From assembly GCF_011758645.1 (NCBI RefSeq), contig NZ_JAAMOZ010000001.1:1984001-2048000 (forward strand): DNA of 64,000 nucleotides. Direction: 5' to 3'. Each line of letters begins with the position of its first letter. Positions within the stretch are counted from its first letter, which is position 1. Positions 1 to 9,164 of this stretch are shown piece by piece. Source of the DNA: Brooklawnia cerclae. Its GTDB lineage: Bacteria > Actinomycetota > Actinomycetes > Propionibacteriales > Propionibacteriaceae. The translations under genes and the position numbers were made by a program. The notes below the pieces were generated by a model that ran no database searches, was not told where the DNA came from, and saw only the letters and a list, made by a program, of their open reading frames with translations.

Positions 1-349
1 ATCGCAGCGCCCCCGGCCAACCAACCGAGCGAGTCTCCACCTGTCGCGGGAAGACTCCAGGGCCTGTCCTGATGGTCCGGCGGCGCGGTGCCCTCGTCCT
101 CGGCGCGATTGGTGACCGTGCAGGTGACATCGTCACCGACACCGAGTACCAGCACGTCACCGTCGAGTTCGGCTCCAGTGCAACTCCAGCCCTCCGAGAC
201 GTACTCCGCCGTAGGCCTGTCGGCCACCGGTGCCTCCGACAGGGTGTAGCTGCCGGGCTCGACTGCCGTGTCGGTCACCAGCGGGTCACCGGTCACCCCC
301 GAAGCCGTGACCGGTCCGTCGGCGGTCAGGATCCAGTCGGTGGATTGCG
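1..349 (-). pseudogene. C-terminal fragment of IS-disrupted DUF5979-repeat wall protein with LPATG sorting signal (runs off window)
   Basis: Reading the minus strand from 349 gives an open frame that continues the repeat protein encoded at 1750-7356. It starts AQSTDWILTADGP, which is the second half of a repeat whose first half (LVKQVEGGSAQS) lies on the other side of the insertion sequence. The repeat ends in the usual CTVTN motif near 130-108, followed by a short Pro/Asp-rich linker and LPATGGDSLGWLAGG at about 50-9: a sortase LPxTG-type signal entering a hydrophobic segment. The basic tail and stop lie outside the window. The fragment has no start codon or RBS of its own, so it is probably not translated. 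The frame match across the target duplication is exact. Confidence 0.88.
342..349. repeat. Left 8-bp target-site duplication of the ISL3 element (GGATTGCG)
   Basis: Identical to 1774-1781. Joining the two copies restores the reading frame of the interrupted repeat protein (GSAQ-STDW), which confirms the element boundaries independently of the inverted repeats. Confidence 0.9.
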
Positions 350-1773
350 GGCTCATCCGAATCCAGGGTGTAGTCGGGGTCTGAATCCGCCGGCCTCGAG
401 GAGCGATCTGGCGATGTAGTTGGTGAGGTTGCGGAAGCCGAGGGCGGAGCCGCGTAGGTGTTCGAGTCGGCCGTTCATGGCCTCGGTAGGCCCATTCGAG
501 GTGCCGGGGCGGTCGAAGTAGGCCAGGACGTCGGCAGCGCGTCGGTTGAGAGTACGGCCCAGGGTCCGCAGCTCGGTCAGCGTGGCCGGGACTCCCTGTG
601 CGAGGGAGGCGATCAGGTGGGTCATGAGGTCTCGTCCCCGGGTCCGGTCGGGTTCGCGGTAGGCGGTGACCATGCGCTGGTAGACGGCCCAGGTGGCCTC
701 GACCTCGACGTGGTCGTCCCCGGTGAACAGCCGATCGAGCCGTTGCTTCTGCTTGTCGGTGAGCAGGTCGGCGCCGGTGTGCAGGGTGCGGCGGGCGGTG
801 TAGAGCGGGTCGCCCTTGCGGCCGCGGTGGCCACGGGTGTGCTGCTGGACGCGGCGGCGGCACTCATCGAGCGCGTCACCGGCCAGGCGGACGACGTGGA
901 AGGGATCCATGACCGCGACCGCGTCGGGCAGTTCCTCGGTGGTGGCGGTCTTGAAGCCGGAGAAGCCGTCCATAGCGACGACCTCGACGCCGTCTCGCCA
1001 GGCCTGGGGGCGTTCGGCGAGCCAGGTCTTGAACGTCTGCTTGGAGCGTCCCTCGACCATGTCGAGCAGCCGCGAGGGCCCGGTCCCGTCCCGGACGCCG
1101 GTGAGGTCGATGATGACGGTGACGTACTTGTCCCCGCGGCGGGTGTGGCGCCACACGTGTTCGTCCACGCCGACGGCCGTGACGCCGTCGAAGCGGGTCG
1201 GGTCGTCGATCAGGACGCGGCTTCCTTCGGCCAGGACCGCGGTGTTGGCGGTGTTCCACGAGACACCGAGCCCTTCTGCGACGCGGGCGACGGTGAGGTG
1301 CTGGACGACGATGCCCTCCAGGGCCCAGCGCAGGCCCCGGCGGGAGAGCTTGGCCCGCGGCTCGGCCGCGGCGGTGGTGTCCTGGCGCCACACGTGCCCG
1401 CATCCGGTGCACCGGTAGCGGCGCACCGTGACCTCCAGCGTGGTGGGGCGCCACCCCAGCGGCTCGTGCGCGAGCTCGCGGGTGACGGTGTCGCGTGGCG
1501 TGCCCTCGCAGCCGCACCGACGGCACCACCCGTCGGGCTCGACGACCCGGCAGGCCAGGACCGCCCGGTCGGGCTCGAGGCGCTGCCCGACGACCTGAAG
1601 GCCGAGCTCGTCGAGGCGGGCGAATGTGGTCAGGTCAGGGCGAGCGAAGGTAGCGTCGGGCACGTCGAGGTCTTCCGGATGGGTGGCGTGAGAACCTCCA
1701 TCTTCGGAAGACCTCGACCCCTATCCGGTGACCGACGCGCCGCCCCGCACTACACCCTCAACTGCGAAGAGCC
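350..1773 (-). mobile_element. Complete ISL3-family insertion sequence (1424 bp)
   Basis: The element is bounded by imperfect terminal inverted repeats: GGCTCATCCGAATCCAGGG at the left end and, on the opposite strand, GGCTCTTCGCAGTTGAGGG at the right end. Both continue into GTGTAGT. Outside the ends, GGATTGCG is directly repeated at 342-349 and 1774-1781, the 8-bp target duplication expected for ISL3. It carries one transposase gene occupying nearly its full length. Nothing indicates internal decay, so it may still be mobile. It sits inside the coding region of the DUF5979-repeat protein. Confidence 0.92.
353..1663 (-). CDS. ISL3-family transposase
   Basis: The 436-residue protein has the ISL3 transposase layout. 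A Cys-rich zinc-binding N-terminus (C47, C50, C52, then C85 and C88 in CTGCGH) is followed by a helix-turn-helix (about 122-145, VARVAEGLGVSWNTANTAV). The DDE catalytic core has an Asp in VGVDEHVW (D167), Asp residues in AMDGFSGF (232) and VMDPFHVV (253), and the late Glu in GPTEAMNGRLE (E394). Length is normal for the family. The stop codon lies within the left terminal inverted repeat, as is usual for compact IS elements. It catalyses cut-and-paste movement of its own element. No frameshift or premature stop is seen. Confidence 0.95.
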   Translation of the reverse strand: MPDATFARPDLTTFARLDELGLQVVGQRLEPDRAVLACRVVEPDGWCRRCGCEGTPRDTVTRELAHEPLGWRPTTLEVTVRRYRCTGCGHVWRQDTTAAAEPRAKLSRRGLRWALEGIVVQHLTVARVAEGLGVSWNTANTAVLAEGSRVLIDDPTRFDGVTAVGVDEHVWRHTRRGDKYVTVIIDLTGVRDGTGPSRLLDMVEGRSKQTFKTWLAERPQAWRDGVEVVAMDGFSGFKTATTEELPDAVAVMDPFHVVRLAGDALDECRRRVQQHTRGHRGRKGDPLYTARRTLHTGADLLTDKQKQRLDRLFTGDDHVEVEATWAVYQRMVTAYREPDRTRGRDLMTHLIASLAQGVPATLTELRTLGRTLNRRAADVLAYFDRPGTSNGPTEAMNGRLEHLRGSALGFRNLTNYIARSLLEAGGFRPRLHPGFG

Positions 1774-4700
1774 GGATTGCGCCGATCCTCCCTCCACCTG
1801 TTTCACCAGAGTCAAGGTGGGCGGATCGAAGGTGTTGGTGATCGTGCAGCGCACGTCCGCGCCGGTCTGCACCTGCACGACCGACCCGTTCAAACTGCCT
1901 CCCGTGCACGACCACGCCCCCGCCGCGTACTGGTTGAGAGGTGCCTCGGTCGAGTTAGCCGCCTCGCTGAGCGTGTAGGCGCCCGCCAGCACGGGGAGGC
2001 TGGTCACCGACGGCTGTCCGCTCGTGCCCTGGGCGGTGATTCCGCCTTCCTCATCCTGTGCGGTCAGCGTCCAGTCGCCGGGTGCCGCGGTTCCACCATC
2101 GACCTGCTTGACCAGGGTGAGGGTGCCTCCCTGCCAGGTGTTGGTGATTGTGCACGTCACATCGAGGTCGTCCTCACCGAGGGTGACCGTGGCCGTGCCG
2201 TCCGGGCCTGGTTCCGCGGGCGACACGCTGTCGCACGACCATCCTGAACTGACGTATCCGGACGTCGAGGCCGACGAGTTAGTGGGCTGCTCCGAGAGCG
2301 TGTACGTGCCGGCGCCGACAGCCACGCCGGTGATCTCGGCGTCCCCGGTGCGACCCCAGGCACCTTCGCCGCCCTCTTCGACGAACTGCAGCGTCCAGTC
2401 CGCAGTCGTCGGCAGTGGGCCGCCGTCCACGATCTTGCGAAGGGTCAGGTGCGGCGGGTCGTACAGGTTCGACAGAGTGCACGCAACCACAGCGCCCGGT
2501 TCCAGCTCGAGGTCACCGGTACCCGGTTGCCCGGTCGTGAGGCTGAACCCGGACCCGGTGCATTGCCACTGCCCGGGCCGGTACTCCGGATCGACTGTCG
2601 TGTTTGCGGCCTCGGACAGTTCGTAGCTGCCTGAGAGCACGAACCCGCTGCCGCTGCCGTCGACCTCCAGCTGGTCGTCCTCGCCGGCAGCCGTCAGCGT
2701 CCAGTCCTCGGGGCTTCCCGGGACGGCGGGCATCTCCTGCCCGTTGTCGACGATCTTGGACAAGGTGAGGCTAGCCCCCGTCCACTCGTTGGTGATCGTG
2801 CAGGTCACATCCGTGTCGCCCGTGGCCAGCCCGATCGTCGCCGTGCCGGCGCCGAGCGACGTGGGACTGTTCTGTGCGCCCACGCAACTCCAAGAACCGG
2901 CCTCGTAACCTTCGACCGGTTGCTCGCTCAGCGTCACGACACCCGACCCGACCGCGACGTCTGTGACCGCCGGGTCTCCGGTCACCCCGGTGCCCTGACC
3001 GGAACCACCGTCATACGACAGTGGCCAGTCGTCGGGTGAGGACGCGGGTCCGCCACCGACGACCTCCTTCACCAACGTCAGATGCGGGGGCAGGAACTGG
3101 TTCACGATGGTGCAGGTCACGTCGGCACCCGAGGCCACGGCCACAACGTCGTCGGTGAGCGCGCCGCCGACGCAGGTCCACGAGGACGCCTGGTATTCGT
3201 CGGCGTCGCCGGGCTCGTCGTCGGCCGTGACGTCCTCGGACAAGGTGTAGTCACCTGCGGGGACGAACTGATCCACGATGTCGGTGCTGTCTCCCGCACC
3301 GGTGACTGTGGCAGGCCCGGCCGCGGTGAGCGTCCAATTGCCAGAGTCGTTGCCGGGTCCGTTGCTGCCGTCGTCCACTTCCTTGACCAGTGTGAGAGTG
3401 CCGCCGGTCCAGGTGTTGGTGATCTCACACGTCACCTCAAGATCACCAGCGGAATCGAGCTCGAGCTCCGCGGTACCGTCACCGTTGTCCTCGAGGGTGC
3501 CGCCGTCACACGACCAGCCGGTGGTGGTATAGCCGTCCGTGGACGCTGCCGGGTCGGTCGGGGTCTCGGACAGGCCGAAGACCCCACCGCCGACGGCATG
3601 CCCGATCAGGGTCGGGTCGTTCGCGGGCGCGGACAGGACGATCGGGTCGTTCCCTCCGGACGCGGTCAGCGTCCAATCGGCCAGGTCGTCGAGAGGCCCT
3701 CCGGTGACATGCTTCACGAGGGTCAGGTGCGGTGGGCGCAACAGATTCGACAGTGTGCAGGTGATGTCGGCGTTCGCGCCGGCATCGATCGTCAGCACAG
3801 CCTCACCCGATGCACCGGGCACCAATACGGTGCCTGCCGCGGTCGTGCACTCCCAGGTCCCAGGCTGATAGTCGTCATCGGCCTCGCCGACGAGTTCTTC
3901 GTAGAGCTCGTAGCTCCCCGGGAGCACGAAACCGGTGCCGGTGCCTGTGACCCGCAGAAGGTCGTCGTCGCTTTCAGCGATCAGGTCCCAATCACTCGGC
4001 ACGCCGACGGGGTTCGCGATCTCGCCGCCGTCGTCGACCTCCTTGATCAGGGTGAGGCTGCTGCCGGTCCATGTGTTGGTGACGGAGCACACCACATCGA
4101 GGTCGTCCGGAGCCAGCGTGAGCTCGGCCGTACCGTCGCCGTTGTCGTCCACGGTGCCGCCCGTGCAACTCCATGCGCCGGTCTCGTAGCCCTCAGCGGC
4201 TGCGGAATCGCTGGCGGTCTCGCTCAGCTGGTAGGTGCCTGAACCGACCGCGATACCGGTGATCGGGGCATCACCGGTGACGCCTGTCCCGGACGCGGCC
4301 CCGTCGAACGCCAGCGTCCAGTCATCGGTATCGGGTAGTGGGCCGCCACCGACGACCGTCTTCGCCAACGTGAGGTGCGGCGGCTGGAACAGGTTCGTCA
4401 AGGTGCACGTGACCTCGGCGTCGACGCCCGACTCGATCGTGAGCAGGCCCTGCCCGGGGTCGCCTGTCGCGAGACTGAAGCCACTACCCGTGCAGGTCCA
4501 GTCGCCAGCCTGGTAGTCCTCGTCGACCGGGTCAGCGGTGAGCGACTCCGACAGGTCGTACTCTCCGGCCGGCACGGGTTGGGAGACCACCTGGGCACTG
4601 TCGCCAGGGCCTTCCACGAGCACGGGTCCGTCCGCGGTGAGCGTCCAGTCACCAGGTTGGGCATTGCCCGGTGGTATGACCTGACCGTCGTCCACGACCT

Positions 4701-7356
4701 TCACCAGAGTCAGTGTTCCACCTTGCCAAGTGTTTGTGATCGTGCACGTGGCGTCGTCACCCGGCTCGAGCGTGAGCTGACTCCCGTCCAAGGTGCCGTC
4801 GTCGCACGACCACGCGCCGGCGGCGTAGCCGCCCAGGAGCGGATCCGAGGAGTCCACCGCGGCTTCGCTGAGGTTGTAGACACCGGCGTCGACCTCGACA
4901 TCGGTCACGGTCGCGTCGCCGGTGACGCCCGTGTGTGCGGCACCGGGACCGTCGGCGGTGAGCTCCCAATCGCCCGCGGTCGCCGGGCCTCCGGCGAGGT
5001 CCTTCACCAACGTCAGAGTGGGCCGCTGAACGGTGTTCGTCGCGGTGCACACCATGTCTTGTCCGACATCGAGCACCGCGACCTCTGTGTCATCGTTCCA
5101 GCTCGTGCCGCCTGTGCAGTACCAGTCCACCGCGTAGCCAGCGGGACCGTCCTCGCTGAACACATACTCGCCGGGCGGCAGCTCGACCTGCGTCACCGAC
5201 GGGTCGTTGCTCTGCCCGGAGATCGCTGCATTGCCGGGACCACGTGCTTTCAAGGTGAAATCGTCGACGGTGGCCGTCCCGCCCCCCGTGTTGTCCAGGT
5301 CCTTGACGAGAGTGAGGGTCGGTGTCACGGAGCGGTTCGTGACCGTGCAGACCACGTCGGTCGACGGCGGCACGGTGACCAGGTCGTCGGTCGGATCGGC
5401 GTCGGAATCACCATCACCCAGGCACTGGTAGGACTGGAGGTCATAGCCGTCCGGGCCGTCCACCTCGGCTAACTGATAGGTCCCCGGGGCGATCGACTGA
5501 CGCTCGATGCCGTCGGTTCCGCCGTCGCCGTCGCCGCTGAGGACGGTGGTGGTGCCGTCCTCTGACAAGACGGCGAGCTCCCACTCACCGGGCGCGTGAG
5601 TACCGAACGGGGCGTTGATGACCTGCTTGCGGAAAGTGATCGTCGAGCCCTGCCACACGTTGTGTGCGGTGCAGGTCACCTGAGAGCCTTCGGCGATGTC
5701 GACGACGTTCTTTCCCGCGCCGGTAACGGGAAGCTGTCCCTCCATGCTGTCCACGCAGGTCCAGCCGTCGAGTTCGTACCCAGAGACATCGACACCACCG
5801 ATCGCCCCCTCGGTGAGGGTGTAGGAGCCGGGGCTCACGAACGCGTAGGTCACGGTGTTCAACCCGGAGCGGCCGGAGATCGCCGTCGACTGCGTGCCGC
5901 CCTCCGCCCGCAGGCCCCAGTCGAACTTGTCCAACTGGCCACCACCGGCGTTGTCGACCTCCTTGGTCAGGGTCAGCTGCGTGAGCGTGCGGCTACGGAC
6001 GTTCACGATCGCACACGTGATGTCGTCACCGGAGGCGATCGCGATGCTGGTCACATGGGTGATGCCGCCGTCGCAGGAGAACCCGTCGGTGGTGTGGCCC
6101 TCGGTCGGGCCGTCCTCGGCCAGGTCGTAGCTGCCCGCCGGCACCGGCACACGCGTCACCTCGTCCGCACCGGTCACGCCTTCGACCGTCACGCCTGCCG
6201 CGCCGCCGGTGCCGGTCGCGCTCAGCGTCCAATCCGTGGCGGGCTGGGCGCTGTCCACCACCTGCTTGGTGAGGGTGAGCCAGCCGCCGGTGAACTCGTT
6301 GACGATCGTGCAGGTCACGTCAGCGCCCTCGTCGAGGGTGAGCACGGCGCCGTCGAGGCTGAAGGTCGACCCGGCTGGGTCGGTGCAAACCCAAGAGCTG
6401 GCGGTGTACCCGGCCGGACCCGTCTCCGACAAGGTGTAGCCGACGCCGGTCTCCACCTCGACGTGCGAGACCTGCGCGGATCCGGTCACGCCGCTGATCA
6501 CGTCGCCGGTTCCGTCCGGGGTTGCGGTGAGAGTGAAGTCGGTGGGCGCGTGCGCCTGCCCGGCCGGCGACTCGACCTGTTTGACCAGCGTGAGCTGGGC
6601 ACCGGAGGCCTCGGCGGTGTTGACGATCGTGCAGGTAACCGCCCGATCGAGCTCGATCGTGATCTGGTTGTTGCCGTTCACCGGGATGTCGCCCGTGGTG
6701 CCGAGATGGTCGACGTATTCACAATCCCACGAGCCGGCGATGTAGCCGCCTCCGGCAGGGCCACCAGACTCCTGGAGCCGGTAGGTGCCGATGCGCACAG
6801 GCTGGTTCGTGACCGGGGGCGTGTTCGCGGTGCCACCGACACCGGTCGGGCCGTCCAACGCCTGTAGCGTCCACATGGAGGCAGGTGCCGAACCGCCGTC
6901 GACCACCTTGCGCAGCGTCAGTGTCGACTGGACGGCTTCGTTGGTGATCGTGCAGGTGAGGCTCTGATTCTCGGCCAGCGTGATGATCGGGGACGGGTCG
7001 GTGTAGACGGTGCCACCGCAGTTCCAGTCACGGAACCGGTAGCCGGGCGGGGTGTTGGCGGTGGACAGCTCGGAGATCTGGTACTCGCCGGACGGGATGA
7101 CCTTGGTCTGGAAGCCGTTGAGGCCGTTGGCTCGGAACGTCTCATCCGTGTCGGTGTTCACGGCCTGGACATCCCACTTGGTGCGATCCCCCTCGCTAGC
7201 ACCGGTCGAGAGGTTCTCGATCGCCTTGTACAGCGACAACGTGCCGGTACCTGCGGCTGCTGCGGGCTCGACGGAACTGCCCAGCACCAGGCCGCTCGAC
7301 ATCAGAGCGCTGACGCATCCGATGCTCACCCAGCGACGTATCCTTCGAGATCTCAT
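1750..7356 (-). CDS. Giant secreted DUF5979-type repeat protein, truncated by the ISL3 insertion
   Basis: Begins MRSRRIRRWVSIGCVSALM, a Sec signal peptide (basic n-region, hydrophobic core, AAAA before the predicted cleavage). The rest is about 17 complete repeats of roughly 90-110 residues and part of an 18th, each opening with a strand like LTLVKxVxGG, then DWxLTA, then G-SYxLSE, and closing with WSCxG ... VTCTITN. This matches the DUF5979 family of Ig/SpaA-like surface modules found in actinobacterial wall proteins. The frame runs into the insertion sequence after GSAQS and stops 7 codons later, so the product lacks its LPATG anchor (at 1-349) and would be released rather than wall-attached. 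The ATG at 7356 is preferred over 7380 because GGAG lies 5 nt upstream of it. Probable role: surface adhesin or stalk; ligand unknown. Confidence 0.85.
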   Translation of the reverse strand: MRSRRIRRWVSIGCVSALMSSGLVLGSSVEPAAAAGTGTLSLYKAIENLSTGASEGDRTKWDVQAVNTDTDETFRANGLNGFQTKVIPSGEYQISELSTANTPPGYRFRDWNCGGTVYTDPSPIITLAENQSLTCTITNEAVQSTLTLRKVVDGGSAPASMWTLQALDGPTGVGGTANTPPVTNQPVRIGTYRLQESGGPAGGGYIAGSWDCEYVDHLGTTGDIPVNGNNQITIELDRAVTCTIVNTAEASGAQLTLVKQVESPAGQAHAPTDFTLTATPDGTGDVISGVTGSAQVSHVEVETGVGYTLSETGPAGYTASSWVCTDPAGSTFSLDGAVLTLDEGADVTCTIVNEFTGGWLTLTKQVVDSAQPATDWTLSATGTGGAAGVTVEGVTGADEVTRVPVPAGSYDLAEDGPTEGHTTDGFSCDGGITHVTSIAIASGDDITCAIVNVRSRTLTQLTLTKEVDNAGGGQLDKFDWGLRAEGGTQSTAISGRSGLNTVTYAFVSPGSYTLTEGAIGGVDVSGYELDGWTCVDSMEGQLPVTGAGKNVVDIAEGSQVTCTAHNVWQGSTITFRKQVINAPFGTHAPGEWELAVLSEDGTTTVLSGDGDGGTDGIERQSIAPGTYQLAEVDGPDGYDLQSYQCLGDGDSDADPTDDLVTVPPSTDVVCTVTNRSVTPTLTLVKDLDNTGGGTATVDDFTLKARGPGNAAISGQSNDPSVTQVELPPGEYVFSEDGPAGYAVDWYCTGGTSWNDDTEVAVLDVGQDMVCTATNTVQRPTLTLVKDLAGGPATAGDWELTADGPGAAHTGVTGDATVTDVEVDAGVYNLSEAAVDSSDPLLGGYAAGAWSCDDGTLDGSQLTLEPGDDATCTITNTWQGGTLTLVKVVDDGQVIPPGNAQPGDWTLTADGPVLVEGPGDSAQVVSQPVPAGEYDLSESLTADPVDEDYQAGDWTCTGSGFSLATGDPGQGLLTIESGVDAEVTCTLTNLFQPPHLTLAKTVVGGGPLPDTDDWTLAFDGAASGTGVTGDAPITGIAVGSGTYQLSETASDSAAAEGYETGAWSCTGGTVDDNGDGTAELTLAPDDLDVVCSVTNTWTGSSLTLIKEVDDGGEIANPVGVPSDWDLIAESDDDLLRVTGTGTGFVLPGSYELYEELVGEADDDYQPGTWECTTAAGTVLVPGASGEAVLTIDAGANADITCTLSNLLRPPHLTLVKHVTGGPLDDLADWTLTASGGNDPIVLSAPANDPTLIGHAVGGGVFGLSETPTDPAASTDGYTTTGWSCDGGTLEDNGDGTAELELDSAGDLEVTCEITNTWTGGTLTLVKEVDDGSNGPGNDSGNWTLTAAGPATVTGAGDSTDIVDQFVPAGDYTLSEDVTADDEPGDADEYQASSWTCVGGALTDDVVAVASGADVTCTIVNQFLPPHLTLVKEVVGGGPASSPDDWPLSYDGGSGQGTGVTGDPAVTDVAVGSGVVTLSEQPVEGYEAGSWSCVGAQNSPTSLGAGTATIGLATGDTDVTCTITNEWTGASLTLSKIVDNGQEMPAVPGSPEDWTLTAAGEDDQLEVDGSGSGFVLSGSYELSEAANTTVDPEYRPGQWQCTGSGFSLTTGQPGTGDLELEPGAVVACTLSNLYDPPHLTLRKIVDGGPLPTTADWTLQFVEEGGEGAWGRTGDAEITGVAVGAGTYTLSEQPTNSSASTSGYVSSGWSCDSVSPAEPGPDGTATVTLGEDDLDVTCTITNTWQGGTLTLVKQVDGGTAAPGDWTLTAQDEEGGITAQGTSGQPSVTSLPVLAGAYTLSEAANSTEAPLNQYAAGAWSCTGGSLNGSVVQVQTGADVRCTITNTFDPPTLTLVKQVEGGSAQSGSSQLRV
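1774..1781. repeat. Right 8-bp target-site duplication of the ISL3 element (GGATTGCG)
   Basis: Second copy of the 8-bp direct repeat flanking the insertion sequence; see the copy at 342-349. Confidence 0.9.
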
Positions 7357-7577
7357 CTCATCTCCGCTCGCCAGCCCCATAGGTGCAGGGTCTCATCACG
7401 ACACTGTTGCCTCGCTGACTGAGCCTATGGTCACTCGCTTCGAGGCGCCGTCGGTTGGAATCGATGGAGTCGACCACGGGTGCTCGCGGAAGAAATTGCT
7501 TCTCGGAAATGCAAAGAAAGCTGAAATTTGGTGATCCAATGCAACGAATAATGAAGTTGGCTGCGAGCGACGATGCC

Positions 7578-9053
7578 TTATGAGTCCCCTGCCGGTTGAC
7601 AGATCCGGAGTGCCCGCTGGAGATCGGACAGGCTCTTTCCGATCAGTGCCAAGTAATGCCCGAGATAGTCGTCGACGACCTCTGATCCCTCTTCGGAGCC
7701 GGCTGCTGGCACCCAGTCCCCATTCGCCTCCAAAGCTTCCGCATCGAAGCCCATATATGCGCGAATCCGCCAGCCGGGTGGCGTGATCACCTGTAGGGGC
7801 GGATCGTCCGGCACTCGACAGAATCGGAACGACACCGGCTCGCGGGACAACCTACGATCCAGCCTCCACTTTCGCCATGTGAATGTCACATGCCCGGCAA
7901 TCGCGTGTGCGGGATAGGGCTCGACCGAGAGAGAGACCGGGCCCGTCCAGAATGAGGGGAACCTGACGACCAGATGACGTGGCCGCACCCTTTCAACCGG
8001 CACTTCCTCGAAACACGTCCACCCGAAACCGCCGTACACGCGGTCGAGCAGGGCGGGAAGGTAGCGCACTCTGCTCGTCCGGCCCGTCTCGTAGTGGTGG
8101 ATCTGATACACGCTGACCGACTCGGCCGGAGAATCGTCGTCCATCGCAAGCAGTCGCGTGGCCAGGGCCGCTACGTCGCTCTGCGACATGCCGCGAGCCT
8201 CGCGTATCGATCGATGCAATGTACGGCGCACAGCCGGGTCCGTCGGCGGCCGGGCGTCGTCCGGGCCGAATCCGAGCCAACCGGGCTCGGGCTCCGGCGG
8301 ATCCCACTGAGGTCCAGCAGCGCAGCGGTCCCAGCGATCTGGTCCGACCATCGATCGGAGTCGTGCCAGCAGCGTCTCCGGGGTTCCCTGATCGCGCCGC
8401 CGGAGTTCGCCGGCGAAGAAGGTCACCATCTCGTCCTCAGGAAGGACGAGGCGCAGATCGTCGAAACCGGTCGAGGTCAGCGTAAGGACATCGAGCCATT
8501 CGGGTGGGGCGCCGCGACCCGTATCGCACCATCCGGGCCGGTCCAATACCACATGCCACGGCCACCTCGGATCGAACAGGCCAACCACGATCACGCCGCC
8601 GGAGTCAGCGACCACATCAAAGTTGATGCCCGTTGGCCCCGCCCAGCCCAAGCCCCTGATCCGACCGGGAGTGGCCGGGCGAATCCAGCTCCACGCGAAT
8701 CCCGCCGACCCCTCGTGCATCGCACCCCAATGCCGTCGTGGCCCGCACACGCCGGGATTGTCGGAGTCGGCCGCCATGTAGCCGACGGGTGTCCCGAGCG
8801 CGCGCACCAAATCGACCAGCGCTCCACCTGCCCCGTAGACCCGATCAAGTGTCTCGAGGGCTTCGACCGGTGGTCTGTGCGTATCCGATTCCCAGGAACT
8901 GACAGCCGGGATCGTCGCCCCCGTCACATCGGCCACGTGACGCTGAGTCCATCCGGCGTGAAGCCGCCAAGCGCGCAGCAGTGCTCCGATCGAATCAAGC
9001 ACAGCACAACACCCTAGCCCGCGAGCCAGCCAGGTCGCTGAGGTTTCGAGCAT
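7578..9053 (-). CDS. Helix-turn-helix (XRE-type) regulator with two HTH segments
   Basis: The 491-residue protein has an XRE-like HTH near the N-terminus (LLRAWRLHAGWTQRHVADV, then SSWESDTHRPP). A second XRE-like HTH lies in the middle (LHRSIREARGMSQSDVAAL, then IHHYETGRTSRVRYLPAL). Both end in a DRVYG motif, suggesting an internal duplication of an HTH unit. The remainder (roughly residues 95-240 and 370-491) has no signature I recognise and may be a sensor region. A GTG at 9002, immediately before LDSIGALLRAW and with AGGG upstream, is an equally plausible start and would remove 17 residues. It lies downstream of, and in the same direction as, the Old Yellow Enzyme gene. Target genes unknown. 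Confidence 0.7.
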   Translation of the reverse strand: MLETSATWLARGLGCCAVLDSIGALLRAWRLHAGWTQRHVADVTGATIPAVSSWESDTHRPPVEALETLDRVYGAGGALVDLVRALGTPVGYMAADSDNPGVCGPRRHWGAMHEGSAGFAWSWIRPATPGRIRGLGWAGPTGINFDVVADSGGVIVVGLFDPRWPWHVVLDRPGWCDTGRGAPPEWLDVLTLTSTGFDDLRLVLPEDEMVTFFAGELRRRDQGTPETLLARLRSMVGPDRWDRCAAGPQWDPPEPEPGWLGFGPDDARPPTDPAVRRTLHRSIREARGMSQSDVAALATRLLAMDDDSPAESVSVYQIHHYETGRTSRVRYLPALLDRVYGGFGWTCFEEVPVERVRPRHLVVRFPSFWTGPVSLSVEPYPAHAIAGHVTFTWRKWRLDRRLSREPVSFRFCRVPDDPPLQVITPPGWRIRAYMGFDAEALEANGDWVPAAGSEEGSEVVDDYLGHYLALIGKSLSDLQRALRICQPAGDS

Positions 9054-9164
9054 CCGGAGCCGGTTCTCGACGGCTCGCCATGGCCGTCGGTGACTCCGCT
9101 GTGGACGCGCCGCCGCAGATCGCGAGGACGCCGTGGCCGAGGCCTCGGCGAACGAGCGAAGCCG

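Noticed and set aside
458-1978. Long plus-strand ORF (506 codons) opposite the transposase
   Set aside because: Antisense shadow in GC-rich DNA; the minus-strand frame has all ISL3 motifs and the plus frame crosses the IS border.
3082-4242. Plus-strand ORF of 386 codons opposite the DUF5979 repeats (also 4375-5472 and 5596-6867)
   Set aside because: Repetitive antisense frames created by the repeated codon pattern; no RBS or family features.
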